DNA of 16,425 bases. Origin: an uncultured Eubacteriales bacterium (GTDB lineage Bacteria > Bacillota > Clostridia > Oscillospirales > Acutalibacteraceae). Shown here one piece after another: positions 7,701 through 15,468 of the stretch (positions within the stretch are counted from its first letter, which is position 1; each line of letters starts with the position of its first letter). The position numbers and the translations under genes were made by a program. The DNA lies in contig CABUHY010000028.1 in the NCBI GenBank assembly GCA_902491475.1, positions 1 to 16,425 on the forward strand, written 5' to 3'. The notes under the pieces are model-generated. The model was not told where the DNA came from and ran no database searches. It saw only the letters and a program-made list of their open reading frames with translations.

Positions 7701-8484
7701 CATTCCCGCATTCCCTGGTACGAACTGCGAGTATGACAGCGCAAAGGCTGTTGCCGACGCAGGCGCAGAGCCCGAAATTATTGTTATTAAAAACCTTACC
7801 GCTTCGGCAATTCAGTCGAGCGTTGAGGAATTTTCCGAAAAGCTCAAATCGGCACAGATGGTATTTATCCCCGGCGGCTTCTCGGGCGGCGACGAGCCCG
7901 ACGGCAGCGGCAAGTTTATAACCGCTTTCTTCAGAAATGCGGCTGTAAAAGAGGGCGTAACCGATTTGCTCGAAAACAGGGACGGACTTATGTGCGGTAT
8001 CTGTAACGGCTTCCAGGCTCTTATCAAGCTCGGACTTGTGCCCTACGGTAAGATTATCGACACGGACGAGAATTGCCCGACCCTTACCTTCAACACCATT
8101 GCAAGACACCAGTCGAAGATAGTCAGAACAAGGATTGCTTCAAACAAATCCCCGTGGCTGTCGCTTACAAATGTAGGCGAGGTCTACAATGTTCCGATTT
8201 CACACGGCGAGGGCAGGTTCCTGGCAAGCGAGGAGCTTATAAGGAAGCTTGCGGCGAACGGACAGATTGCAACGCAGTATGTTGACCTTTCGGGTAATGC
8301 GACAAATGATGTTCAGTTCAACCCCAACGATTCTATGTTCGCAATAGAGGGTATCACTTCCCCCGACGGCAGAGTGTTCGGCAAAATGGGACACAGTGAG
8401 CGCATAGGCTCGGGACTTTACAAAAATGTTCCCGGCAATTACGACATCAGAATGTTTGAGGCTGCGGTAAGATACTTCAAATAA
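4798..8484 (+). CDS. purL: Phosphoribosylformylglycinamidine synthase, single chain
   Basis: It converts FGAR to FGAM with ATP and glutamine. The 1228-residue chain is the large single-subunit form with synthetase and glutaminase fused, so separate PurS and PurQ are not needed; it is slightly shorter than the enterobacterial enzyme, as usual for clostridial members. An N-terminal PurS-like region is followed by DTYWSDHCRHTTF (about 216-228) and NETHNHPTEIEPFGG (313-327), both synthetase signatures. A second synthetase half begins near residue 620. The glutaminase domain starts at PAFPGTNCEYDS (about 970) and has nucleophile Cys1069 in GICNGFQ and the His1199-x-Glu1201 pair in GHSER. It starts with TTG behind AAGGAGGT, only 3 nt after purD. 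An intrinsic terminator follows 7 nt after the stop, ending the purine block. Confidence 0.97.
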   Translation: MVYRIFVEKKKELANEAKALLGDAKNLLGIKNLTDVRVINRYDAENITKELFDYAVKTVFSEPQLDIASEEINTDGATVFAVEYLPGQFDQRADSAAQCIQIISQGDRPLIRSAKVYALYGKLTERDIDEIKKYVINPVEAREAALEKFDTLKVDYAVPTTVKTLDGFNSYDEAELAKFVESYGLAMDKDDIKFCQDYFKSEHRDPTLTEIRMIDTYWSDHCRHTTFLTVIDGAKFEDALLQKAYDNYMAVRKELGRTKPVCLMDLATVAVKYLKKNGKLDKLDESEEINACTVKIEIEVDGKKEPWLLLFKNETHNHPTEIEPFGGAATCIGGAIRDPLSGRSYVYGAMRVTGAADPTVPVSETIPGKLPQRKLVTTAAAGYSSYGNQIGLATGIVDEIYHPGYAAKRMEIGAVIAAAPQENVRRERPDPGDVVILLGGRTGRDGIGGATGSSKAHNAHSVETCGAEVQKGNAPEERKLQRLFRNKEACLMIKRCNDFGAGGVSVAIGELADGLDIDLNAVPKKYDGLDGTELAISESQERMAVVVEKENVDAFLALAQKENLEATPVAAVKADPRLTMMWNGNKIVDISREFLNSNGADKHITITPEKPQDYTKKIDGSFAENMEKTASDLNICSKRGLSERFDSTIGAGTVLMPFGGKNQRTPVQAMVQKISVEKKHTDDCSLMAWGYNPFITEKSPYHGAYLAVVESVCKLIATGAKFEDVYLTFQEYFEKPGQDGKRWGKPLAALLGAFEAQKELSIGSIGGKDSMSGSFEDLDVPPTLVSFAVTTEKTKDIVSPEFKKAGNKVVIIRTKLDENGLPETGSLLEAFDRVTALLRSGKAVSCYTPGLGGIAEAVLKSAMGNGFGFKFNPELTLDGIFGYNYASFILEVENADGMEVVGEITEEPVFVYGDETVSAEKLDKLYEDKLENVYSCNITKEVKPVENFSYTAQSYPAPAVKCARPKVLIPAFPGTNCEYDSAKAVADAGAEPEIIVIKNLTASAIQSSVEEFSEKLKSAQMVFIPGGFSGGDEPDGSGKFITAFFRNAAVKEGVTDLLENRDGLMCGICNGFQALIKLGLVPYGKIIDTDENCPTLTFNTIARHQSKIVRTRIASNKSPWLSLTNVGEVYNVPISHGEGRFLASEELIRKLAANGQIATQYVDLSGNATNDVQFNPNDSMFAIEGITSPDGRVFGKMGHSERIGSGLYKNVPGNYDIRMFEAAVRYFK

Positions 8485-8490
8485 TTCAAT

Positions 8491-8530
8491 GCGGTTCGGT
8501 TCGTTTTTTGAGCCGAACCGTTTATTATTT
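8491..8530 (+). terminator. Intrinsic terminator after purL
   Basis: CGGTTCGGTTC (8492-8502) pairs with GAGCCGAACCG (8510-8520), giving 11 base pairs with one G-U and a GTTTTTT loop, then the T-rich tail TTTATTATTT. It separates the purine genes from the pyr promoter, which begins 4 nt after the tail. Confidence 0.92.
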
Positions 8531-8533
8531 GTG

Positions 8534-8562
8534 TTGACATACGGGCGGTTCAATGGTATAAT
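8534..8562 (+). promoter_or_regulatory. Perfect-consensus vegetative promoter of the pyr operon
   Basis: TTGACA (8534-8539) and TATAAT (8557-8562) are separated by exactly 17 bp, the ideal housekeeping sigma arrangement. The predicted transcription start is near 8568-8571, so the transcript would begin at the foot of the PyrR-type hairpin. Such a strong promoter fits a unit controlled after initiation by attenuation. Confidence 0.93.
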
Positions 8563-8567
8563 ATCCG

Positions 8568-8688
8568 ATAGTAAATCTTTAATTCGATACAGTGATGTCG
8601 GCAAGATTTGTTATATGAATACGGCGCAGGGGAATTGCGTCGCTTGTTTATGCAGCTAAGCCTTGCCGTAAAGCAAGGCTTTTATTTT
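8568..8688 (+). promoter_or_regulatory. PyrR-type transcription attenuator leader
   Basis: Three mutually exclusive structures can be drawn. The anti-antiterminator pairs ATAGTAAATCTT (8568-8579) with AAGATTTGTTAT (8603-8614). Its upper stem CGATA/TGTCG (8585-8589, 8596-8600) carries the hexaloop CAGTGA (8590-8595), which fits the CNGNGA loop known for PyrR-binding RNAs, and it has an internal loop TAATT/GC. The antiterminator pairs CGGCAAG (8599-8605) with CTTGCCG (8662-8668), enclosing a CGGCGCA/TGCGTCG hairpin (8622-8642). The terminator lies at 8658-8688. By analogy with Bacillus, UMP-bound PyrR would stabilise the first hairpin and cause termination when pyrimidines are plentiful. PyrR itself is not encoded in this window. 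Confidence 0.85.
8658..8688 (+). terminator. Attenuator terminator upstream of pyrC
   Basis: AAGCCTTGC (8658-8666) and GCAAGGCTT (8673-8681) form a 9-bp stem with a CGTAAA loop, followed by TTATTTT. It lies immediately before the pyrC ribosome site GGAGG (8690-8694). Its left arm is also the partner of the upstream CGGCAAG, so its formation is conditional. Confidence 0.9.
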
Positions 8689-8699
8689 CGGAGGACAAT

Positions 8700-9920
8700 A
8701 TGAATAACATTATAAACGCGCAGATATGCACATTGGCGTCGTTTCCGCAATTCACAAAGGAAACGGTTTTAAGTGCATTTCCCGAAATCGGAACAAGTGT
8801 TTATAATTCTTCTCAATATATGATTTTTCCCGGCTTTTGTGATGTGCATGTGCATTTCCGTCAGCCGGGTTTTTCTTATAAAGAGACGATTAAAACAGGT
8901 TCGCTTGCGGCGGCGCACGGCGGATACACCGCAGTGTGCACAATGCCGAATTTGAAGCCCGTACCCGATTCGGCGGAGCATCTCAAACAACAGCTCGATA
9001 TAATAGAAAAGGACGCAGTTATAAATGTTATGCCCTACGGTGCCATAACGGTCGGTCAGAACGGCGAAGAGCTTTCCGATATGGAGGGTATGGCAAAGGA
9101 CATAATCGCCTTTTCGGATGACGGCAGGGGCGTTCAGTCAGAAGAGATGATGAAAGAGGCAATGCTCAGGGCAAAGGCGCTCGGCAAAATGATTGTCGCC
9201 CATTGTGAGGACAATTCGCTTCTTCACGGCGGATACATTCACGACGGCGTTTACGCAAGGGAACATTCGCACAGGGGCATTTGCTCGAAGAGCGAATGGG
9301 GTCCGATAAAAAGAGATTTGGAGCTTTGCAGGCAGACGGGCTGCGCATACCATGTATGCCACATATCCTGCAAGGAAAGCGTTGAAATTATAAGGCAGGC
9401 AAAGGCGCAGGGTGTAAATGTAACCTGTGAAACGGGTCCGCATTATCTGATACTCACGGACGGGGATTTGAAAGAGGACGGACGGTTCAAAATGAATCCG
9501 CCGCTTCGCTCGAAAGAGGACAGGCAGGCGCTCATAGAGGGAATACTCGACGGAACAATCGATATGATTGCCACCGACCACGCACCGCATAGCGCAGAGG
9601 AAAAGTCAAGAGGCCTTGAAAAGAGCGCATTCGGAATTGTCGGCATTGAAACGGCGTTCCCGCTTCTCTATACGCATCTTGTAAAGAAAAATATAATATC
9701 GCTCGAAAAGCTTGTCGAGCTTTTGGCGGTGAACCCGAGGAAACGGTTCGGTATTCCGTATGACGGCAGCTTTACCGTGTGGGATTTGAACGAAAAAAGC
9801 GTTATCGACCCGTCGGAGTTTTTGTCAATGGGCAAGGCTACCCCGTTTGAGGGCGAAGAGGTTTACTCACGCTGTAAGCTGACGGTCTTTGACGGCAAAG
9901 AGGTATATAAACAGTTTTAA
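8700..9920 (+). CDS. pyrC: Dihydroorotase, class I
   Basis: It cyclises N-carbamoyl-aspartate to dihydroorotate, the third pyrimidine step. The 406-residue amidohydrolase has the metal-binding HxH at His50/His52 in DVHVHFRQPG, the class signature FSDDGRG (138-144), AHCED (His168), CHIS (His221) and ATDHAPH (catalytic Asp293). The QPG-x-x-x-KET segment after HxH is typical of PyrC. The N-terminal region before HxH is only about 47 residues and lacks the usual clear glycine-rich beta-domain pattern, so that domain is divergent or reduced; total length is a little below the usual 425 or so. ATG has GGAGG (8690-8694) 5 nt upstream. It is first in the pyr operon, behind the attenuator. Confidence 0.96.
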   Translation: MNNIINAQICTLASFPQFTKETVLSAFPEIGTSVYNSSQYMIFPGFCDVHVHFRQPGFSYKETIKTGSLAAAHGGYTAVCTMPNLKPVPDSAEHLKQQLDIIEKDAVINVMPYGAITVGQNGEELSDMEGMAKDIIAFSDDGRGVQSEEMMKEAMLRAKALGKMIVAHCEDNSLLHGGYIHDGVYAREHSHRGICSKSEWGPIKRDLELCRQTGCAYHVCHISCKESVEIIRQAKAQGVNVTCETGPHYLILTDGDLKEDGRFKMNPPLRSKEDRQALIEGILDGTIDMIATDHAPHSAEEKSRGLEKSAFGIVGIETAFPLLYTHLVKKNIISLEKLVELLAVNPRKRFGIPYDGSFTVWDLNEKSVIDPSEFLSMGKATPFEGEEVYSRCKLTVFDGKEVYKQF

Positions 9921-9943
9921 TATAAATTTTCGGAGGAAAAACA

Positions 9944-12900
9944 ATGGCAAAAAGAACAGACATCAAAAAGGTATTGATTATCGGCTCGGGTCCTATCGTT
10001 ATAGGACAGGCGGCAGAGTTTGACTACGCAGGTACACAGGCTTGCCTCGCTCTTAAAGAGGAGGGCTATGAGGTAATTCTCTGCAACTCGAACCCCGCAA
10101 CAATTATGACCGACACCACGATAGCGGACAAGGTTTATATGGAGCCGCTGACGCTTGAATATATCGCAAAAATTCTCCGTTATGAGCGCCCCGACGCAAT
10201 AGTGCCGGGTATCGGTGGTCAGACGGGTCTTAACCTTGCAATGCAGCTTGAAAAGAAGGGCATTCTCAAGGAGTGCGGCACAAAGCTTCTCGGAACTTCA
10301 AGCGAGAGCATAGAGAGAGCAGAGGACAGAGAGCTTTTCAAGGAAATGTGCGAGTCGATAGGCGAGCCCGTTATCCCCTCGGAGATAACCTACAACCTTG
10401 ACGAGGCAAAAAAGGCGGCACAGGATATAGGCTACCCCGTAGTTTTGCGTCCTGCGTTCACTCTCGGAGGCACAGGCGGAGGCTTTGCCAACAACGAGGA
10501 GGAGCTTGTTGAAATCGGTATGAACGCTTTCAAGCTCTCGCCCGTACATCAGGTTCTTATCGAAAAGAGCGTCAAGGGCTACAAGGAAATCGAGTTTGAG
10601 GTAATGAGAGACTCAAACGACCACGCAATCACAATCTGCGGTATGGAAAATGTTGACCCCGTCGGCGTTCACACGGGCGACTCGATAGTTGTCGCACCCA
10701 TTCTCTCGCTTAACGACCACGACCTTAAAATGCTCAACGACAGCGCAATAAAAATTATCCGTGAGCTTAAAATCGAGGGCGGCTGCAATGTTCAGTTTGC
10801 GCTCAATCCCAATTCAAGCGAATACTTCCTTATCGAGGTAAACCCCAGAGTTTCACGCTCTTCCGCTCTTGCTTCAAAGGCAAGCGGTTACCCGATTGCA
10901 AGAGTTACCGCGAAGATTGCCATGGGTATGGCACTTGAGGACATTCCCGTTGCGGGCGGCACTGCTGCAATAGAGCCGAGCCTCGACTATATCGTTGCAA
11001 AATTCCCCCGTTTCCCGTTCGATAAGTTTGCGGACGCTCCGAACACTCTCGGCACACAGATGAAAGCTACGGGCGAGGTTATGGGTATAGGCTCAACACT
11101 TGAGGAATGTTTGCTCAAATCGGTACGCTCACTTGAAACGGGCGTTTGCCACTTCCACCTCGCAAAGTTCGACTCATACACCGAGGAAGAGCTTCTCGAC
11201 TATGTCAGAGAGTTCAAGGATGACAATGTATACGCTGTGTTCGAGCTTCTTCGCAGAGGCGTTTCGATTGAAAAGATACACGAGGTTACAATGGTAACGG
11301 AGCTTTTCCTTGAAAGCTACAGGAAAATCGTAGATATGGAAAACAAGCTCAGGGAGAACAAAAACTCCGTTGAGGTTCTCAAAGAAGCAAAGGTTATGGG
11401 CATTTCGGACGAATATATCGCAAATGTATGGGATATGCCCGAAACCGACCTTTACAAAATGAGAAAAGACAACGGTATAGTCCCGATATTCAAGATGGTT
11501 GACACACTCCACACGGGCAAGTATATCGCATATCTTTATTCGTCATACACGGGCGAAAATGCTTCAAGACTTACGGATAAAAAGAAAATCATAGTTCTCG
11601 GCGCAGGTCCCATCCGTATCGGTCAGGGCGTTGAGTTTGACTACTCGACCGTACACGCCGTACAGACCATCAAGCGTGCGGGCTATGAGGCAATAATCAT
11701 AAACAACAACCCCGAAACGGTATCGACCGACTACACAACTGCCGATAAGCTCTATTTTGAGCCGCTCACTCCCGAGGATGTTATGGCGATAATCGACTTT
11801 GAAAAGCCCGAGGGCGTAATCGCTTCTCTCGGCGGTCAGACGGCGATAAACCTTGCACATCCGCTTATGGACAGAGGAGTTAAGATAATCGGTACGGACT
11901 GCGACGCTATCGAAAAGGCGGAAAACAGAGACAGCTTTGAAAAGATACTCAAGGACCTTAACATTCCGCAGCCGACAGGTAAGGCGGTAACAAACATTGA
12001 GGACGGTCTTAAAGCGGCAAACGCAATCGGCTATCCCGTGCTTGTACGCCCCTCATTCGTTCTCGGCGGACGCGCTATGCAGATAGTTTCAAAGGACGAG
12101 GATTTGAGACATTACCTCAAAACCGCCGTTGAAATCGATGAGGACAAGCCAGTGCTTGTTGACAAGTACATTCAGGGCAAGGAAGTCGAGGTTGACGCAA
12201 TCTGCGACGGCACGGATGTTTTCGTACCCGGCATTATGGAGCTTGTTGAGAGAACGGGCGTTCACTCGGGCGACTCGATAAGCGTATATCCGACCTTCTC
12301 AATTTCCGACAAGGTAAAGGGAATTATTTTGCAGTACGCAAAGAAGCTCGGCCTCGGCATAGGCATAATCGGACTTTACAACATTCAGTTTATTGTTGAC
12401 CCGCACGACAATGTGTATATAATAGAGGTAAACCCCCGTTCGTCAAGAACGGTGCCGTTCCTTTCAAAAGCTACGGGCTACTCGCTTGCCGACATCGCAA
12501 CAGAGGTTATACTCGGCAAGAGCCTTAAAGAGCAGGGAATTTTCGAGCTTTATCCCGAGGAGAAAAAACGCCACTATGTAAAGGTTCCCGTTTTCTCATT
12601 CAACAAGATTAAGGGACTTGACGCTTACCTTTCTCCCGAAATGAAGTCAACGGGAGAGGCGATAGGCTATGACGACAAGCTTCACCGTGCAATGTTCAAG
12701 GCTCTGACCGCTTCGGGAATGAACCTCCAGAACTACGGAACTGTTCTTGTAACACTTGCGGACGAGGACAAGGAAGAGGCTATTCCGCTTATCAGAAGAT
12801 TTTACAATATGGGCTTCAACATTGAGGCTACAAGCGGCACGGCGGCTGTCCTCAAAGAGAACGGCATACGCACAAGGGTAAGAGGTAAGATTTCCGAGGG

Positions 12901-13117
12901 AAGCGAAGAAATTCTCGACTCTATCCGTGCAGGCTATGTAAGCTATGTTATAAACACAAGGGCAATACTTTCGGGCGTTCACTATGACGACGGCGTTGAA
13001 ATCCGCCGCTGCGCTACCGAAAACAATGTAACGATGTTCACTTCGCTTGACACCGTTCGTGTGCTTCTTGATGTACTTGAGGAAACAACCCTTACAATTT
13101 CAACTATCGACGCATAA
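9944..13117 (+). CDS. carB: Carbamoyl-phosphate synthase large subunit
   Basis: It makes carbamoyl phosphate from bicarbonate, ammonia delivered by the small subunit, and two ATP. The 1057-residue length is normal. Two homologous ATP-grasp halves are clear: the first opens with IIGSGPIVIGQAAEFDYAG (12-30) and has metal ligands Glu298/Asn300 in EVNPRVSR; the second opens with VLGAGPIRIGQGVEFDYS (about 550) and has Glu828/Asn830 in EVNPRSSR. The C-terminal 120 or so residues form the MGS-like allosteric domain (FNIEATSGTAAVL), where UMP usually binds. Its glutaminase partner CarA is not in the window. GGAGG (9932-9936) lies 7 nt upstream of ATG. Its place between pyrC and pyrK suggests the pyrimidine-dedicated enzyme (pyrAB in Bacillus usage). 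Confidence 0.97.
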   Translation: MAKRTDIKKVLIIGSGPIVIGQAAEFDYAGTQACLALKEEGYEVILCNSNPATIMTDTTIADKVYMEPLTLEYIAKILRYERPDAIVPGIGGQTGLNLAMQLEKKGILKECGTKLLGTSSESIERAEDRELFKEMCESIGEPVIPSEITYNLDEAKKAAQDIGYPVVLRPAFTLGGTGGGFANNEEELVEIGMNAFKLSPVHQVLIEKSVKGYKEIEFEVMRDSNDHAITICGMENVDPVGVHTGDSIVVAPILSLNDHDLKMLNDSAIKIIRELKIEGGCNVQFALNPNSSEYFLIEVNPRVSRSSALASKASGYPIARVTAKIAMGMALEDIPVAGGTAAIEPSLDYIVAKFPRFPFDKFADAPNTLGTQMKATGEVMGIGSTLEECLLKSVRSLETGVCHFHLAKFDSYTEEELLDYVREFKDDNVYAVFELLRRGVSIEKIHEVTMVTELFLESYRKIVDMENKLRENKNSVEVLKEAKVMGISDEYIANVWDMPETDLYKMRKDNGIVPIFKMVDTLHTGKYIAYLYSSYTGENASRLTDKKKIIVLGAGPIRIGQGVEFDYSTVHAVQTIKRAGYEAIIINNNPETVSTDYTTADKLYFEPLTPEDVMAIIDFEKPEGVIASLGGQTAINLAHPLMDRGVKIIGTDCDAIEKAENRDSFEKILKDLNIPQPTGKAVTNIEDGLKAANAIGYPVLVRPSFVLGGRAMQIVSKDEDLRHYLKTAVEIDEDKPVLVDKYIQGKEVEVDAICDGTDVFVPGIMELVERTGVHSGDSISVYPTFSISDKVKGIILQYAKKLGLGIGIIGLYNIQFIVDPHDNVYIIEVNPRSSRTVPFLSKATGYSLADIATEVILGKSLKEQGIFELYPEEKKRHYVKVPVFSFNKIKGLDAYLSPEMKSTGEAIGYDDKLHRAMFKALTASGMNLQNYGTVLVTLADEDKEEAIPLIRRFYNMGFNIEATSGTAAVLKENGIRTRVRGKISEGSEEILDSIRAGYVSYVINTRAILSGVHYDDGVEIRRCATENNVTMFTSLDTVRVLLDVLEETTLTISTIDA

Positions 13118-13126
13118 GGAGATAAG

Positions 13127-13861
13127 ATGAAACAGGTTTTACTGACGGTAAAGGAAAATGTTCCGCTTACCGAAAATGTGTATAAAATGACCCTCTGCGG
13201 CGACTGCTCCGACATAACCTCGGCAGGTCAGTTCGTGAATATCAGAATTGACGGGCTGTTCCTGCGCAGACCCATTTCGGTGTGCGACAGAGACGGAGAT
13301 ACCCTTACGATAATTTACAAGGTTGTCGGCAAGGGAACGGACGCTATGAGCAAAATGCCGAACGGCACAGTGCTCGATGTGCTCACGGGTCTCGGAAACG
13401 GCTATGACCTTGAAAAAAGCGGAAACGCTCCGTTGCTTATCGGCGGCGGAGTAGGCGTACCGCCGATGTATCTGCTTGCAAAGGAGCTTGTAAAGCAGGG
13501 CAAGTCGGTCTCGGTAATCCTCGGCTTCAACACAAAAGGCGAGGTGTTTTACGAGCGGGAATTCAAGGCTCTCGGCTGTGATGTCACGGTTACGACCGCA
13601 GACGGAAGCTGCGGCGTAAAGGGCTTTGTAACGAATGCAATGGACAGGGAATACTCATACTTTTACTGCTGCGGTCCCGAGCCTATGCTCAAAGCCGTAT
13701 ATAAACAAGCAAAGACCTCGGGTCAGTTCAGCTTTGAGGAGAGAATGGGCTGCGGCTTCGGTGCGTGTATGGGTTGCAGCTGTAAGACGGTTACGGGATA
13801 CAAGCGTATCTGCAAGGACGGCCCCGTGCTTGAAAAGGAGGAGATATTATGGGAAGACTGA
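13127..13861 (+). CDS. pyrK: Dihydroorotate dehydrogenase electron-transfer subunit
   Basis: It passes electrons from the PyrD flavin to NAD+ through FAD and a [2Fe-2S] centre. The 244-residue protein has the FAD-binding segment FLRRPISV (45-52), the nucleotide-binding LLIGGGVGVPPMYLLA (103-118) and CCGPEPMLKA (181-190). The iron-sulfur ligands are Cys209, Cys214, Cys217 and Cys229 (C-x4-C-x2-C-x11-C), the PyrK pattern; Cys219 is an extra cysteine in the loop. AAGGAG (13116-13121) overlaps the carB stop and lies 5 nt before ATG. It overlaps pyrD by 13 nt, fitting coupled synthesis of the two subunits of the 1B heterotetramer. Confidence 0.97.
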   Translation: MKQVLLTVKENVPLTENVYKMTLCGDCSDITSAGQFVNIRIDGLFLRRPISVCDRDGDTLTIIYKVVGKGTDAMSKMPNGTVLDVLTGLGNGYDLEKSGNAPLLIGGGVGVPPMYLLAKELVKQGKSVSVILGFNTKGEVFYEREFKALGCDVTVTTADGSCGVKGFVTNAMDREYSYFYCCGPEPMLKAVYKQAKTSGQFSFEERMGCGFGACMGCSCKTVTGYKRICKDGPVLEKEEILWED

Positions 13862-14760
13862 GCGTAAACCTCTGCGGTATCGGGCTTGACAATCCCGTAA
13901 TACCCGCTTCGGGCACATTCGGCTTCGGCTATGAATTTGCCGAGCTTTACGATATAAACTGCCTCGGTACATTTTCCTTTAAGGGCACTACAAAGGACGC
14001 ACGCTTCGGCAACCCCACGCCGAGGATTGCGGAGTGCACCTCGGGTATGATAAACGCCGTGGGACTTCAGAACCCCGGGGTTGAAAAAGTGATTTCAACC
14101 GAGCTTCCGAAGCTTAAAAAATGCTTTAACAAGCCTGTTATGGCAAATGTCAGCGGATTTTCCGTCGACGATTACGCTTATACCTGTGAAAGGCTTGACC
14201 GTGAGGAGCAGGTGGGCTGGCTTGAAGTGAATGTAAGCTGTCCGAATGTTCACGGCGGCGGAATGAGCTTCGGTACGGACCCCAAAGCGGCGGCAGAGGT
14301 CACAAGAGCGGTAAAGAGCGTTACAAAAAAGCCCGTTATCGTCAAGCTCTCGCCGAATGTTACCGACATAGTTTCAATAGCAAAGGCTTGCGAGCAGGCA
14401 GGGGCGGACGGAATAAGCCTTATCAACACAATGCTCGGAATGAGAATTGACCTCAATAGAAGGCAGCCTGTCATAAAGAACAAAATGGGCGGCTTTTCGG
14501 GTTCGGCAATTTTTCCCGTCGCTGTGAGAATGGTTTATCAGGTCTCAAAGGCGGTCTCAATTCCCGTAGTCGGAATGGGCGGCGTAAGCTCTGCCGAGGA
14601 TGTAATCGAAATGATGATGGCAGGCGCAACGGCGGTCGAGATAGGCGCTATGAACCTTATAAACCCCTATGCGTGCCGTGATATAATAAACGAGTTGCCG
14701 GCGGCTCTCGATAAGTATAAAATAAACAATATTTGTGATATAATAGGAGTGGTTGAATAA
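13849..14760 (+). CDS. pyrD: Dihydroorotate dehydrogenase catalytic subunit, type 1B
   Basis: It oxidises dihydroorotate to orotate with FMN, passing electrons to PyrK. At 303 residues it has the type 1B length. VNLCGIGLDNPVIPASGTFG (6-25) is the family opening; NAVGLQNPG (69-77) is in the active site; the catalytic base is Cys131 in NVSCPNVHGGG, cysteine being the mark of class 1 enzymes. GGFSGSAIFPVA, GMGGVSSAEDV and the GATAVEIGA segment form the C-terminal FMN phosphate site. AGGAGG (13836-13841), within pyrK, lies 7 nt before ATG. There is no membrane-binding N-terminal helix, so it is soluble. Confidence 0.97.
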   Translation: MGRLSVNLCGIGLDNPVIPASGTFGFGYEFAELYDINCLGTFSFKGTTKDARFGNPTPRIAECTSGMINAVGLQNPGVEKVISTELPKLKKCFNKPVMANVSGFSVDDYAYTCERLDREEQVGWLEVNVSCPNVHGGGMSFGTDPKAAAEVTRAVKSVTKKPVIVKLSPNVTDIVSIAKACEQAGADGISLINTMLGMRIDLNRRQPVIKNKMGGFSGSAIFPVAVRMVYQVSKAVSIPVVGMGGVSSAEDVIEMMMAGATAVEIGAMNLINPYACRDIINELPAALDKYKINNICDIIGVVE

Positions 14761-15458
14761 TGGGCAAGGATGTAATCGTAGCTTGTGATTTCGCAAGCGC
14801 ACAAAAGACTTATGAGTTTCTTGACCTCTTTACCGAGCGCAAGCCCTTTGTCAAAATAGGTATGGAGCTTTTCTATGCCGAGGGTCCGCAGATAGTAAGG
14901 GAGATTAAGAAAAGGGGACACAAGATTTTCCTCGACTTAAAACTGCATGACATCCCCAACACCGTTAAAAAATCAATGGCGGTGCTCTCACGCCTCGATG
15001 TTGACATCTGCAATCTTCACGCAGGCGGAACCGTAAGAATGATGGAGGCGGCGCTTGAGGGTCTTACAAGAGAGGACGGCACAAGACCTCTTTTGATAGC
15101 GGTTACACAGCTTACCTCGACCGACCAAGAGGCAATGGAAAGCGATTTGCTCATTCACGAGCCCATCGACAAGGTTGTAATGCACTATGCTCAAAATGCG
15201 AAAAAAGCGGGACTTGACGGCGTTGTATGCTCTCCGCTTGAGGCGCAGAAGGTTCACGAGGTCTGCGGAAAGGACTTTTTGACCGTAACTCCCGGCGTGC
15301 GTTTTGCCGACGGCGATATAGGCGACCAGAAGCGTGTTATGACTCCTGCTCAGGCAAAGGAGATAGGCTCCGATTACATTGTAGTCGGCAGACCCATTAC
15401 TGCAGCGGCTGACCCCGTTGCGGCATATGAGCGTTGCGTAAAAGAATTTGTTGACTAA
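14760..15458 (+). CDS. pyrF: Orotidine 5'-phosphate decarboxylase
   Basis: It decarboxylates OMP to UMP, the last step of the pathway. The 232-residue TIM barrel has Asp10 and Lys32 at the ends of the first strands and the catalytic D-x-K-x-x-D set Asp59-Lys61-Asp64 in FLDLKLHDIPNTV, TPGVRF after strand 6, and YIVVGRPI (phosphate site) near the C-terminus. This is the short bacterial (Bacillus/E. coli-like) form, distinct from the 270-residue-plus PyrF type found in mycobacteria. Its ATG shares one base with the pyrD stop (TAATG), with AGGAG about 10 nt upstream, so it is translationally coupled to pyrD. Confidence 0.97.
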   Translation: MGKDVIVACDFASAQKTYEFLDLFTERKPFVKIGMELFYAEGPQIVREIKKRGHKIFLDLKLHDIPNTVKKSMAVLSRLDVDICNLHAGGTVRMMEAALEGLTREDGTRPLLIAVTQLTSTDQEAMESDLLIHEPIDKVVMHYAQNAKKAGLDGVVCSPLEAQKVHEVCGKDFLTVTPGVRFADGDIGDQKRVMTPAQAKEIGSDYIVVGRPITAAADPVAAYERCVKEFVD

Positions 15459-15468
15459 GGAGAAAGAA

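Noticed and set aside
7631..7921. Open frames of 60-185 codons on either strand inside purL, carB, pyrC and other genes
   Set aside because: They lie wholly within well-supported genes, have low-complexity Arg/Ser/Leu-rich or Cys-rich translations typical of shadow frames, and lack ribosome sites.
8615..8659. A 14-codon leader peptide frame ending at the attenuator terminator, as in ribosome-mediated attenuation
   Set aside because: It has no ribosome site, its residues (three Cys, two Asn) do not suit pyrimidine sensing, and the PyrR-type hairpins explain the leader better.
15448..15468. Upstream TTG start for pyrE within pyrF
   Set aside because: AAGGAG lies downstream of that TTG and 6 nt before the ATG at 15469, which also fits the usual N-terminus.
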